A DNA stretch of 50,341 nt from Clostridia bacterium (GTDB lineage: Bacteria > Bacillota > Clostridia > Oscillospirales > Acutalibacteraceae): assembly GCA_017465465.1 (NCBI GenBank), contig JAFTWE010000046.1, positions 1 through 50,341 on the forward strand. Direction: 5' to 3'. Shown one piece after another: positions 8,052 through 15,921 of this stretch (its first letter is position 1; every line of letters starts with the position of its first letter). The translations under genes and the position numbers were made by a program. The notes under the pieces are model-generated. The model saw only the letters and a program-made list of their open reading frames with translations, made no database searches and was not told the DNA's origin.

Positions 8052-9410
8052 TTATTCAGCAGCTTCTTCTTTTTTCTCTGCTGCTTTTTTGGTTGTCTTT
8101 TTAGCTGCTGTTTTCTTAGCAGGCTTTTCTGCAGCTTCTGCAACTGCATTGTCAACAACAAGCTGAACAGCCTTGCCGTTTACGATGTCTGTTTTAATGT
8201 CTTCAACAGGAACAAAGCTCTTAATCTGCTCTGCTTCCATCTTATACATTTCAGCCATTTCAGCATACTTAGCTTCAGCTTCTTCGTCTGTTGCCTCAAT
8301 ACCCTCAAGCTTAACAACCTTTTCAACTGCAAGCATAAGCTTAACCTGCTTCTCAGCGCCGTCACGGAATGAAGCCTTAAGAGCATCTAAATCCATGCCT
8401 GTGTATTTGAGATAGCCGTCAAGGTTAAGACCCTGCTGAGCAAGACGCTGAGCAAAGTTATTGATTTCTTCCTCAACCTTGTTGTCATACATAACCTCAG
8501 GAATTTCACCCTGAACGTTAGCTGCAAGCTGTTCGAGAAGAGCTGATTCAAAATCTCTGTCTGCCTGAGCCTTTTTAGCCTCAGTAAGCTCAGCCTTGAT
8601 GCTCTTCTTAAGAGCTGCAAGTGTGTCAGCATCTTCGCTTACATCCTTAGCAAATTCATCGTCAAGAGCGGGAAGCTCTTTAACCTTGATTTCGTTAACC
8701 TTAACTTTGAATACAGCCTCTTTGCCTGCAAGCTCAGGTGTGTATTCTGCAGGGAATGTAACATTTACATCAAACTCTTCACCTGCGTTGTGACCGATAA
8801 TCTGGTCTTCAAAGCCGGGGATGAACTGACCTGAACCGATTGTGAGCTCAAAGCCTTCGCCCTTGCCGCCGTCAAATGCTACACCGTCAACAAAGCCTTC
8901 AAAGTCGATAACTGCGATGTCATCCTTCTTAACTGCTCTGTCTTCAACAGTAACAAGTCTTGCATTTCTTTCCTGAAGCTCTTCGAGCTTTTTCTTAACA
9001 TCTGCTGCTGAAACAGTTGTGTCAGCCTTAACAGCCTTAAGACCTTTGTATTCGCCGATTTCGATTTCAGGCTTAACTGTAACCTTCATTGTCATCTCAA
9101 CGCCTGTTTCGTCAATCTTGGTAACGTCAACATCATAAGGAGCTGCAACAGCCTCGATGCCTGATTCTTTAATAGCGTCACCAACAACTTCGGGATAAAG
9201 GATATCAAGAGCATCTTCATAGAATACGCCCTTGCCGTAATAACGCTCAATAACTGAAAGAGGAGCCTTACCCTTACGGAAGCCGGGAACTGCAATTTTA
9301 CCTTTCTGCTTATTATAAGCTTTTACGATAGCGGCCTTAAACTCTTCGCCGCCGATTGAAACCTCAAGAGTATATGTGTTGGTTTCTGTTTTGTTTGCTG
9401 ATTTTAACAT
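8052..9410 (-). CDS. tig: Trigger factor, ribosome-associated chaperone
   Basis: Trigger factor binds beside the ribosome exit tunnel and shields nascent chains. Residues 1-140 are the ribosome-binding domain, with the signature GFRKGKAP near residue 45. The FKBP-type prolyl isomerase domain follows at about 150-240 (VIDFEGFVDG; GSGQFIPGFEDQIIG), then the helical C-terminal arms. The last 30 residues are an alanine- and lysine-rich low-complexity tail, which clostridial homologues often carry. The 452-residue length is slightly above average because of this tail. AGGAGG precedes the ATG, and a promoter sits upstream, making this the first gene of tig-clpP-clpX. Confidence 0.98.
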   Translation of the reverse strand: MLKSANKTETNTYTLEVSIGGEEFKAAIVKAYNKQKGKIAVPGFRKGKAPLSVIERYYGKGVFYEDALDILYPEVVGDAIKESGIEAVAAPYDVDVTKIDETGVEMTMKVTVKPEIEIGEYKGLKAVKADTTVSAADVKKKLEELQERNARLVTVEDRAVKKDDIAVIDFEGFVDGVAFDGGKGEGFELTIGSGQFIPGFEDQIIGHNAGEEFDVNVTFPAEYTPELAGKEAVFKVKVNEIKVKELPALDDEFAKDVSEDADTLAALKKSIKAELTEAKKAQADRDFESALLEQLAANVQGEIPEVMYDNKVEEEINNFAQRLAQQGLNLDGYLKYTGMDLDALKASFRDGAEKQVKLMLAVEKVVKLEGIEATDEEAEAKYAEMAEMYKMEAEQIKSFVPVEDIKTDIVNGKAVQLVVDNAVAEAAEKPAKKTAAKKTTKKAAEKKEEAAE

Positions 9411-9443
9411 CGTACTTCCTCCTGTACATTCTTTAACTCATGT

Positions 9444-9472
9444 ATTATAACAGATGTTTTCAGTATTTTCCA
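9444..9472 (-). promoter_or_regulatory. tig promoter
   Basis: On the minus strand, TGGAAA, 17 bases, TATAAT; the -10 is perfect and the -35 weak. It lies 34 bases before the tig start codon. Confidence 0.65.
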
Positions 9473-9501
9473 TAGTTTATTTAAAAAATTATCCTAAAAA
9501 G

Positions 9502-10194
9502 TCAAAATTTTACAATCAATTTAGGGCAAAAATTTAGGTAATCTCCCGAAACTAAGTGAAATTTAACTGAGAACATCTCTCCATTGAAAGCAAACGTGGT
9601 TGAATAGCCGTGTAAATGGCCATAATAACATTGTGAAACTTCGCCGTTTATAAGCTCGTCACAAATCTCCTGACAGACCTGACCGCCCGCTATCGGCGGA
9701 TAATGCAAAAAAGCAATTTTTTCGCCGCCCAGCTTTTCGGCCTCCTGAATTGACATTCTCAGCCTGCCTGCTTCACGGGCAACAATTTTTTTGTCTGCCT
9801 GCTTATCGCTGTCAAAAAACCAGCCGCGGCTGCCGCAAATGGCATAATCGCCCACCTTGTAAGCATTATTATTGAGTATTTTTATGGTAGTAATTCCGTT
9901 TTCTTCAAAAAATTTGTCAGCCTTTTTCTTGGTTGACCACCAGTAATCGTGATTACCTTTTAAAATTATTTTTTCGCCGGGCAATCTGTCAAGGAATTTA
10001 AAATCCTCCAGCGCCTCCTCCATAGTCATTCCCCATGTGATATCACCGGGAATTACAACGGTGTCTGTGTCTTTGACAATAGCCCGCCAATTTTTTTCAA
10101 GCTTTTGTTCAAAATTTTCCCATCCCGAAAAAATATCCATCGGCTTATCCGTCCCGAAAGACAGATGAGTATCACCTATTGCAAATAAAGACAT
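9502..10194 (-). CDS. Calcineurin-like metallophosphoesterase, cytosolic
   Basis: The 230-residue protein carries all metal-binding motifs of the calcineurin-like superfamily: GDTHLS near residue 7, PGDITW near 48, KGNHDYW near 78, a histidine in FLHYPP, and YGHLHGY near 195. There is no signal peptide or membrane segment. I chose the ATG at 10194 because GAGGTG lies six bases upstream and the protein then starts directly with the first strand; a start at 10230 would add 12 residues without a ribosome binding site. It resembles clostridial proteins annotated as Ser/Thr phosphatase-like, but the substrate cannot be told. It stands alone between tig and a divergent DUF1540 gene. Confidence 0.88.
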   Translation of the reverse strand: MSLFAIGDTHLSFGTDKPMDIFSGWENFEQKLEKNWRAIVKDTDTVVIPGDITWGMTMEEALEDFKFLDRLPGEKIILKGNHDYWWSTKKKADKFFEENGITTIKILNNNAYKVGDYAICGSRGWFFDSDKQADKKIVAREAGRLRMSIQEAEKLGGEKIAFLHYPPIAGGQVCQEICDELINGEVSQCYYGHLHGYSTTFAFNGEMFSVKFHLVSGDYLNFCPKLIVKF

Positions 10195-10272
10195 TGTAAC
10201 ACCTCGCATATTACGAAAATTTTTGCTCAAAATAATTCAGGGGAATCCCAATACTAAACGGAGGTTAATTTT

Positions 10273-10446
10273 ATGCGTCACGAAATTAAAGACATCAAAT
10301 GTAACGTAAGCCGTTGCATCTATAACGAAGGCAACCAGAAATGCACAGCAGGTGCTATTGAGGTAGGTCCTTCAAGCGCTTGCAGCTGCTCAGAAACACT
10401 CTGCGCAACATTTGAGCCAAACACAAATATGACAAACAGCAAATAA
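10273..10446 (+). CDS. DUF1540 small cysteine-rich protein
   Basis: The 57-residue protein has six cysteines in the DUF1540 spacing: C10, C15, C24, then C37, C39 and C44 near the end (ACSCSETLC). It is the only plus-strand gene in this part of the window. ACGGAGG lies upstream of the ATG and a strong terminator follows directly. Members are short, abundant in clostridia and presumed metal-binding; their role is not established. It is monocistronic, divergent from the metallophosphoesterase gene and convergent with thrC. Confidence 0.88.
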   Translation: MRHEIKDIKCNVSRCIYNEGNQKCTAGAIEVGPSSACSCSETLCATFEPNTNMTNSK

Positions 10447-10457
10447 CCATAAAGATT

Positions 10458-10486
10458 GCAGGAAACACAGCTTGTGCGTTTCCTGC
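10458..10486. terminator. Terminator between the DUF1540 gene and thrC
   Basis: GCAGGAAAC and GTTTCCTGC form a nine-bp stem followed by TTTTTATTATT on the plus strand. It lies between convergent genes. Confidence 0.85.
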
Positions 10487-10492
10487 TTTTTA

Positions 10493-11989
10493 TTATTTGG
10501 AAAGCATTTCAAATACAACAGCTTCCATATCTTCTTTTTTACAGCAGTTTGTAAATCTTGGAGTTTTGCCCTTAAGATTTGCAAGCTGTGGCGGGCATTC
10601 AGCCCCTGTTTCAACATGAAGACCAAGCACCATATCGAACTCGTCCATACCCTCTGTAATGCCGGGGCGGACAGCGTCAAGCACAGATGCGCTGAATTTG
10701 TATGGGTTAGCTGTTGAAGCAATTACTGTGGGAGTTTCGTCTGCAGTAACATGAACATAATCATTATAAACTGCAACTGCAACTGCAGTGTGAGTGTCGC
10801 AAAGATATTTGTATTCATCAAAAACATTTGCGATTGTGGCTTTTGTGCCCTTATCGTCACAGCAGCCTGCCTCAAACAAAGCCTTAATTTTATCAAACAC
10901 AGCTTCATCAACTGAATATTTACCCTCTGCATTAAGCTCATTCATCCACTTTGAAACAGCCTCATCGTTCATATCGCTTAAAAGGAAGAGGAGTCTTTCA
11001 AGGTTTGATGAAATAAGAATATCCATTGAAGGAGAAATTGTTGTGTAGAAATCTCTCTTTCTGTTGTAGTTACCTGTTGAAAGGAACTCTGTGAGAACAT
11101 CGTTTGCGTTTGAAGCACAAACAAGCTTCTTAATGGGAACGCCCATTTCCTTGGCATAATAAGCGGCAAGGATGTTGCCGAAGTTACCTGTGGGAACAAC
11201 AACATTGATTTCATCGCCTAATTTGATTTTGCCCTTTTCGAGCATATCACAATAAGCTGAAACATAATAGACAATCTGAGGAACAAGTCTGCCCCAGTTG
11301 ATTGAGTTAGCTGAGGAGAACATCATACCCATTGATTCAAGCTTATCTGCAACGGCCTTGTCGGTAAAAATCTTTTTAACTCCGCTCTGAGCATCGTCAA
11401 AGTTACCCTCAATAGCACAAACACCAACATTTGCACCCTCCTGAGTTGTCATCTGGAGCTTCTGCATGGGGCTTACACCGTCTTCGGGGTAGAAAACGAG
11501 AATTTTTGTTTTCGGAACATCCTTAAAGCCCTCAAGTGCGGCCTTGCCTGTGTCACCTGATGTTGCAACGAGAATAACAATTTCTTTATCGGGAGCTGAT
11601 TTTGAAGAGGCAACTGTAAGAAGATAGGGAAGAAGCTGAAGCGCCATATCCTTAAACGCACAGGTCGGACCCTTCCAAAGCTCTAAAATCTCAGCTTTAT
11701 CATTAAGAGTGTAGAGAGGAGCAACCTTTTTATCACTGAATCTGCCCTCGGCATAAGCACCGTTTACACAGTAATCAAGCTCTTCTTCGCTGAAATCAGT
11801 GAGGTAAAGAGAGAGAATCTCTTTTGCTCTTTCTATGTAACTGCAATTTACAAGGCGCTGAATGTCATCAAGTGAAATCTTTGGAATTTCAACAGGAACA
11901 AACAATCCGCCCTCTTTTGATATACCGTGAGCAATAGCCTCGGCTGATTCAACTCTGATGCTCTTGTCGCGGGTACTTGTGTATAACAT
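10493..11989 (-). CDS. thrC: Threonine synthase
   Basis: This PLP enzyme converts O-phospho-L-homoserine to threonine. The 498-residue length fits the longer bacterial type. The N-terminus (YTSTRD, then ISKEGGLFVP) is diagnostic, and the PLP-binding lysine is Lys113 in GPTCAFKDMA. The phosphate-binding loop VATSGDTGKAALEG lies near residue 145 and VPTGNFGN near 265. It has its own promoter, and a hairpin ends it. Its substrate needs a homoserine kinase; no thrB is in the window, but an apgM-like gene at 32-33 kb could supply the activity. Confidence 0.97.
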   Translation of the reverse strand: MLYTSTRDKSIRVESAEAIAHGISKEGGLFVPVEIPKISLDDIQRLVNCSYIERAKEILSLYLTDFSEEELDYCVNGAYAEGRFSDKKVAPLYTLNDKAEILELWKGPTCAFKDMALQLLPYLLTVASSKSAPDKEIVILVATSGDTGKAALEGFKDVPKTKILVFYPEDGVSPMQKLQMTTQEGANVGVCAIEGNFDDAQSGVKKIFTDKAVADKLESMGMMFSSANSINWGRLVPQIVYYVSAYCDMLEKGKIKLGDEINVVVPTGNFGNILAAYYAKEMGVPIKKLVCASNANDVLTEFLSTGNYNRKRDFYTTISPSMDILISSNLERLLFLLSDMNDEAVSKWMNELNAEGKYSVDEAVFDKIKALFEAGCCDDKGTKATIANVFDEYKYLCDTHTAVAVAVYNDYVHVTADETPTVIASTANPYKFSASVLDAVRPGITEGMDEFDMVLGLHVETGAECPPQLANLKGKTPRFTNCCKKEDMEAVVFEMLSK

Positions 11990-12022
11990 CGTACATTCTC
12001 CTTTGAGTTAATACTTCTTAAG

Positions 12023-12051
12023 ATTATATCACACTTTGTCAATAGTGTAAA
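12023..12051 (-). promoter_or_regulatory. thrC promoter
   Basis: On the minus strand, TTTACA, 17 bases, TATAAT. A TTGACA also lies nearby but is only eight bases from the -10. There is no room for a T-box or riboswitch before thrC. Confidence 0.75.
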
Positions 12052-12053
12052 TG

Positions 12054-12407
12054 CTAAAAAGCATCCATAATATGATTTAAACTCAGCTTATTGAAATTTT
12101 CATCAAGAATAAGCTCTATAACATCAAATCTCATTTCATTTTCACCGCCGAATTTATTCATAAAAAGCCCTGCGGTGGCTCTGATTTTACTCTGCTTAGA
12201 GATGTCAACTGCCTCCGACGGAGAAGCTATTGCGCCCATTCCCCTTGTTTTGACTTCAACAAAGCAGATGGTGTTTTCTTTTTGAGCAATTATATCAATT
12301 TCGCCCATTCGTCTGCGGTAGTTACCCGTTATTATGGTGTAGCTGTTATCACGCAGATATCTTGCGGCATAAAGCTCGCCCCACACGCCCGATTTATTGA
12401 TAACCAT
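12054..12407 (-). CDS. yraN: YraN family (UPF0102) endonuclease-like protein
   Basis: The 117-residue protein has the restriction-endonuclease-like core of UPF0102: GELYAARYL near residue 10, then MGEIDIIAQ (metal-binding Asp) and FVEVKTR (the E-x-K catalytic pair). The family usually sits beside rnhB in bacteria, as here, but its cellular role is unsettled. Its ATG overlaps the rnhB stop by one base, which suggests translational coupling. It is the last gene of the lepB-ylqF-rnhB-yraN group. Confidence 0.92.
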   Translation of the reverse strand: MVINKSGVWGELYAARYLRDNSYTIITGNYRRRMGEIDIIAQKENTICFVEVKTRGMGAIASPSEAVDISKQSKIRATAGLFMNKFGGENEMRFDVIELILDENFNKLSLNHIMDAF

Positions 12408-13033
12408 TATCGCTCGCCCGTAATTTTCTTTAAAAAGCTTCTGCGGTGAATGGGGCTGATACCGTATTTTTCGAGCATTTCATAGTGAAGCTTTGTGCCG
12501 TAGCCCTTATGCTTAGGGAACTGATATTCAGGATATTTTTCGCTGATTTCAAGCATAAATCTATCCCTTGTTACCTTTGCAAGCACACTTGCCGCCGCAA
12601 TAGACGCTGACAGTGCATCTCCCTTGACAACGGTCTTGGTGGGAATTCCCAGAAGCGGGTCGCGGTTACCGTCAACCAACACAAAATCGGGCTTCATGTC
12701 AAGCCCGTCAACCGCCCTTTTCATAGCTAAAAAGGTGGCCTGCAAAATGTTGATTTCATCAATTTCCTTTTCGTCAGCCATAGCTATTGAATAAGCTACA
12801 GCTTTTTCTTTGATTACATCATAAAGTGCATCACGCTTTTTTTCGGTGAGCTTTTTTGAATCATTAAGTCCGTCAATTATAAGTCCGTCAGGCAAAATAA
12901 CAGCCGCGGCGCAAACAGGCCCTGCAAGGGGACCTCTGCCTGCCTCGTCAACTCCGCAAACAATGCTGTAGCCCTCAGCCTTTGCTTCATTTTCAAACTT
13001 ATGCCAGTCTATAATTTCAACTTCTTTTTTCAT
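12407..13033 (-). CDS. rnhB: Ribonuclease HII
   Basis: RNase HII removes ribonucleotides from DNA and RNA from hybrids. The core motif VDEAGRGPLAGPV places Asp29 and Glu30 of the catalytic D-E-D-D set; later acidic residues lie in LVDGN and in the helix after SIAAASVLAKVTRD. I chose the ATG at 13033 (208 residues), with GAGGAAGTG upstream, rather than 13099, because the longer start would overlap ylqF by 62 bases and add a region unlike the family. It begins four bases after the ylqF stop. Confidence 0.96.
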   Translation of the reverse strand: MKKEVEIIDWHKFENEAKAEGYSIVCGVDEAGRGPLAGPVCAAAVILPDGLIIDGLNDSKKLTEKKRDALYDVIKEKAVAYSIAMADEKEIDEINILQATFLAMKRAVDGLDMKPDFVLVDGNRDPLLGIPTKTVVKGDALSASIAAASVLAKVTRDRFMLEISEKYPEYQFPKHKGYGTKLHYEMLEKYGISPIHRRSFLKKITGER

Positions 13034-13037
13034 TTTG

Positions 13038-13916
13038 TCACTTCCTCGGGGGCAACTCCATTGTGATTTTGCCGAGCTTACCGCCTCTGTATTCATCAAG
13101 GAGCATTACAGCCGCTCTTTCGGTGTCAATTTCACCGCCGCTTATGAGCATTCCTCTTTTCCTGCCGATTGCTTCAAGGAGCTCATAGGCTTCAATTTCT
13201 TCAAAATCAAGGTTGTTCAATTTGTAGCGTTCTGTAATTCTGTGGGCATAATCCTCTTTAAGCACTTCAAGAAGTCTGACCGCCATTGTTTCGCTGTCAA
13301 GAATAGAATCCTTAACCGAGCCGATAAACGCAAGCCTGTCGCCAACCTTTGCATCATCAAACTTAGGCCAAAGAACACCTGGAGTGTCAAGAAGCTCAAC
13401 ACCGTTACCGATATTAAACCATTGGTTGTGCCTTGTTACACCGGGCTTGTCTGCAACAGCGGCTCTGTTTTTGCCTGCCATTTTGTTAATAAATGAAGAC
13501 TTACCCGTGTTGGGAATGCCAACCACCATAACACGAAGACTTTTGCCTGCCATACCCTTTTCGGTGTTGGACTGAATTTTATCCTTAAGCACTTCTCTTA
13601 CCAACGGACGGTAAGCATTCAGCCCCTTGCCTGAACGGCAGTCAACAGGCAATGCACGAAAGCCCTCGTTTTCAAAATATTTTATCCACTTTGCAGTTGC
13701 CTTTTCATCGGCAACATCACATTTATTGAGAAGAATTATCCTCGGCTTGCCCGCGGTAATCTGCTCAATTTCAGGGTTACGGCTTGAAAGAGGCATTCTC
13801 GCGTCGAGAAGCTCGGTTACGGCATCAACCATTGAAAGGCTCTCTTTAATAAGGCGCCTTGTTTTTGCCATGTGACCGGGGAACCACTGTACGGTTTGTT
13901 TTTGAAAATCACTCAT
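13038..13916 (-). CDS. ylqF: YlqF/RbgA ribosome biogenesis GTPase
   Basis: RbgA is needed for late 50S subunit assembly in Firmicutes. The 292-residue protein shows the circularly permuted GTPase order: the G4 motif LLNKCDV (about residue 62) comes before G1 GIPNTGKSS (about 128) and G3 DTPG (about 176). The first 20 residues (QWFPGHMAK) are the family's signature. The C-terminal helical domain binds ribosomal RNA. It lies between lepB and rnhB in the usual clostridial/bacillar order. Confidence 0.96.
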   Translation of the reverse strand: MSDFQKQTVQWFPGHMAKTRRLIKESLSMVDAVTELLDARMPLSSRNPEIEQITAGKPRIILLNKCDVADEKATAKWIKYFENEGFRALPVDCRSGKGLNAYRPLVREVLKDKIQSNTEKGMAGKSLRVMVVGIPNTGKSSFINKMAGKNRAAVADKPGVTRHNQWFNIGNGVELLDTPGVLWPKFDDAKVGDRLAFIGSVKDSILDSETMAVRLLEVLKEDYAHRITERYKLNNLDFEEIEAYELLEAIGRKRGMLISGGEIDTERAAVMLLDEYRGGKLGKITMELPPRK

Positions 13917-13956
13917 AATTTTTCACCTTAAAAGGAGCCTTTAAAGGCTCCTGCTG

Positions 13957-14511
13957 TTACTCAAAATATGTAAACTGATTAAACGGCAGAATTCTGAAAA
14001 GAACCTTGCCGATGATATATCTTTCGTCAATCATACCAATAGCGGTTGAACGGCTGTCGGTAGAGTCGTTTCTGTTATCGCCCATTGCAAAAATGCACCC
14101 CTCGGGAACAGTTACGGGGAAGTTGACATCCTGCTTTGTGGTGGTGGGCTCTGCAATATAATCCTCCTGCAAAAGCTCGCCGTCAACATAAACATCGCCT
14201 GTTTCAAAATCAATATCAACCGTCTGACCGCCTGTTGCAATAACTCGCTTAACAATCGGCTCATTAAAGGCGTTTGGCTGGGTGCTGATGATAATGTCAC
14301 CGTATTCATATCCGTCAGAGTTTATCGCCCTGACAAGCAGCCAATCACTTTCATAAAGGGTGGGGTTCATAGAGTCACCCACAACGCCCACAAATCTGAA
14401 AAAGAAAGTGAACACAACCATTATAACAATCAGCGCAGTGCAGATTATTGAAACAAAATCATATATAAAGGGCTGTTTGATTTCCTTTTGATTCTGCTGT
14501 TCTTCGTTCAT
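13957..14511 (-). CDS. lepB: Signal peptidase I, first of two tandem copies
   Basis: This 184-residue type I signal peptidase cleaves signal peptides from exported proteins. There is one N-terminal membrane anchor (about residues 18-42), then Ser47 in GDSMNPTL and Lys88 in VKRVIATGG as the catalytic pair, and the conserved box MGDNRNDSTDSR near residue 143. It lies 12 bases after a second, longer paralogue, which it resembles throughout. The pair seems to be a local duplication, and they probably differ in substrate range or expression. Confidence 0.96.
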   Translation of the reverse strand: MNEEQQNQKEIKQPFIYDFVSIICTALIVIMVVFTFFFRFVGVVGDSMNPTLYESDWLLVRAINSDGYEYGDIIISTQPNAFNEPIVKRVIATGGQTVDIDFETGDVYVDGELLQEDYIAEPTTTKQDVNFPVTVPEGCIFAMGDNRNDSTDSRSTAIGMIDERYIIGKVLFRILPFNQFTYFE

Positions 14512-14523
14512 TTAAAGGACCTC

Positions 14524-15147
14524 TTATTCTTCACCGAAGTAATCTTCGTTAAAAACTTTTATTTCGTCAAAGGGTAAAATTCTCACAAAAGCTTTACCCA
14601 GAATATATCTTTCATCAATAGGGCCGATTCTTGAAGAACGGCTGTCAAGAGAGTCGTTTCTGTTATCTCCCATTGCAAAAACGCAACCCTCGGGAACATG
14701 ATACGGGAAAGTGACATCATAGGAAAGAGCTGTCGGCTCATATATGTAAGGCTCATCAAGCACTTTACCGTTAACTGTTACTTCATGAGTGTTAAAATCA
14801 ATATCAATCGTTTCACCGCCGAGAGCAACAATTCTTTTAACGAGAGGCTCGTTTCTGTCATTTGGCTGGGTGATGATGATAATATCACCGCGCTCATATT
14901 CACTTTGAGAAGAAACAAGCAACCAATCACCGTCAGCAAGGGTCGGCACCATCGAAGAGCCCACAACGCTTACTGCTCTGAACAAAAAAGTGAATATAAT
15001 AAAAATTATAACAAGTGCAGAAAGAATTGAGCCTGCCATATCGTAAGCCTGAAACCATTTTTTACGGTTCTTCTCCGCCTGCTCAGGAGTTAATCCGCCG
15101 GGGTAATACTTTATTTTTGAAGTTTCTGTATGTCTGTTATTATACAA
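14524..15147 (-). CDS. lepB: Signal peptidase I, second tandem copy, TTG start
   Basis: The paralogue has an N-terminal cytosolic extension of about 35 residues before its membrane segment (about 38-58). Ser65 in GSSMVPTL and Lys104 in VKRIVALGG are the catalytic pair, and MGDNRNDSLDSR is intact. I place the start at the TTG at 15147 because GGAGG lies seven bases upstream. Extending the frame to 15273 would read 42 residues out of an intergenic repeat that also occurs at 35.5 kb, so the longer form is almost certainly an artefact. With this start the protein has 207 residues. It is followed 12 bases later by the other lepB. Confidence 0.93.
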   Translation of the reverse strand: MYNNRHTETSKIKYYPGGLTPEQAEKNRKKWFQAYDMAGSILSALVIIFIIFTFLFRAVSVVGSSMVPTLADGDWLLVSSQSEYERGDIIIITQPNDRNEPLVKRIVALGGETIDIDFNTHEVTVNGKVLDEPYIYEPTALSYDVTFPYHVPEGCVFAMGDNRNDSLDSRSSRIGPIDERYILGKAFVRILPFDEIKVFNEDYFGEE

Positions 15148-15178
15148 AGCGGTTACCTCCAATAAACCGGTTTTACTA

Positions 15179-15339
15179 AGGTGATAAATACATTCAAAAT
15201 TTCTAATCCGAAAGTTAAAAATTTTCAGATGATTTTCGGTTGTTGAGGGCGAAGACAGGCTGACGCCTTTCAAGACCGAAACACCGAAAAGGGCTGAAAA
15301 GGATAACTTTCGATAAAATTTTGTTTGTATTTGTCACCC
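15179..15339. repeat. Copy 1 of a 160-270 bp inverted-repeat-bounded leader element
   Basis: The ends are imperfect inverted repeats (AGGTGATAAATAC and GTATTTGTCACCC). Nested inside are CGAAAGTTA/TAACTTTCG, TTTTCAG/CTGAAAA and TTTTCGGT/ACCGAAAA. The 110-bp core is closely similar to 35526-35642. The element lies between the rplS terminator and the lepB2 ribosome binding site, on the same side of its gene as copy 2 is of the XRE gene. Confidence 0.75.
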
Positions 15340-15348
15340 AAATTAAAA

Positions 15349-15375
15349 AGGGTATGCAGACACTCCGCATACCCT
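15349..15375 (-). terminator. rplS terminator
   Basis: AGGGTATGC and GCATACCCT form a nine-bp stem; on the minus strand TTTTAATTTG follows. Confidence 0.85.
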
Positions 15376-15413
15376 CAATGGTACGACCTGAGCGTACCTT
15401 CAGCTCTTTTGAA

Positions 15414-15761
15414 TTAGCCGAGCTTCTGCTTAACTTTAGCAGCTTTGCCGACTCTGTCACGCAGATAGTAGAGCTTGCTTCTGCGAACTTTACCTGTTCT
15501 GATGAGTTCAACGCTGTCTACGTTTGGTGAATGAACAGGGAATACTCTTTCAACACCTACACCGTATGAAACACGACGAACGGTAAATGTTTCGGAAACA
15601 CCGGCACCCTTGCGAGCGATTACGATACCTTCAAATGCCTGAAGTCTTTCTCTTTCGCCTTCACGAATTCTAACCTGAATTCTAACAGTGTTACCTACTT
15701 TGATTGCCTCAGAAACGTCAGCCTTAAGGCTGTCCTGAGCGATGAGTTTAAGTGCGTCCAT
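15414..15761 (-). CDS. rplS: Ribosomal protein L19
   Basis: The 115-residue protein has the family's full length. The N-terminal [19 protein letters not shown] segment and the [11 protein letters not shown] and [14 protein letters not shown] motifs are typical. L19 sits at the 30S-50S interface. GGGAGG precedes the ATG. It has its own promoter, an about 110-nt structured leader and a terminator, so it is mostly monocistronic here, although read-through into lepB2 is possible. Confidence 0.98.
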   Translation of the reverse strand: MDALKLIAQDSLKADVSEAIKVGNTVRIQVRIREGERERLQAFEGIVIARKGAGVSETFTVRRVSYGVGVERVFPVHSPNVDSVELIRTGKVRRSKLYYLRDRVGKAAKVKQKLG

Positions 15762-15870
15762 AATAGACCTCCCGATAATTTCAGGCGTTCATGCCGTATA
15801 CACAGCAGAGGACCGTCCGCTTTAATGTTGGGCATTAAATCCCCACTTGTAATCAAGCGGATACAAATGC
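15762..15870 (-). promoter_or_regulatory. rplS leader with structured RNA, possible L19 autoregulation site
   Basis: In the transcript TCCGCTT (15861-15855) pairs with AAGCGGA (15822-15816), enclosing a GGGG/GCCC hairpin. A GGAC/GTCC element and a GTATACGGC-containing stem follow before the ribosome binding site. L19 leader RNAs are known in Firmicutes; I cannot match the consensus by eye, so the assignment is tentative. Confidence 0.45.
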
Positions 15871-15876
15871 TGAAAT

Positions 15877-15905
15877 ATCATATCACAAGAAAGCGGAAAA
15901 TGCAA
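15877..15905 (-). promoter_or_regulatory. rplS promoter
   Basis: On the minus strand TTGCAT, 17 bases, TATGAT. The start would be near 15870, just before the leader stem. Confidence 0.75.
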
Positions 15906-15921
15906 GCATTTTTTTATTTTT

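Noticed and set aside
15148..15273. A longer signal peptidase with 42 extra N-terminal residues
   Set aside because: The extra residues come from the repeat element and its flank, and the TTG at 15147 has a proper ribosome binding site.
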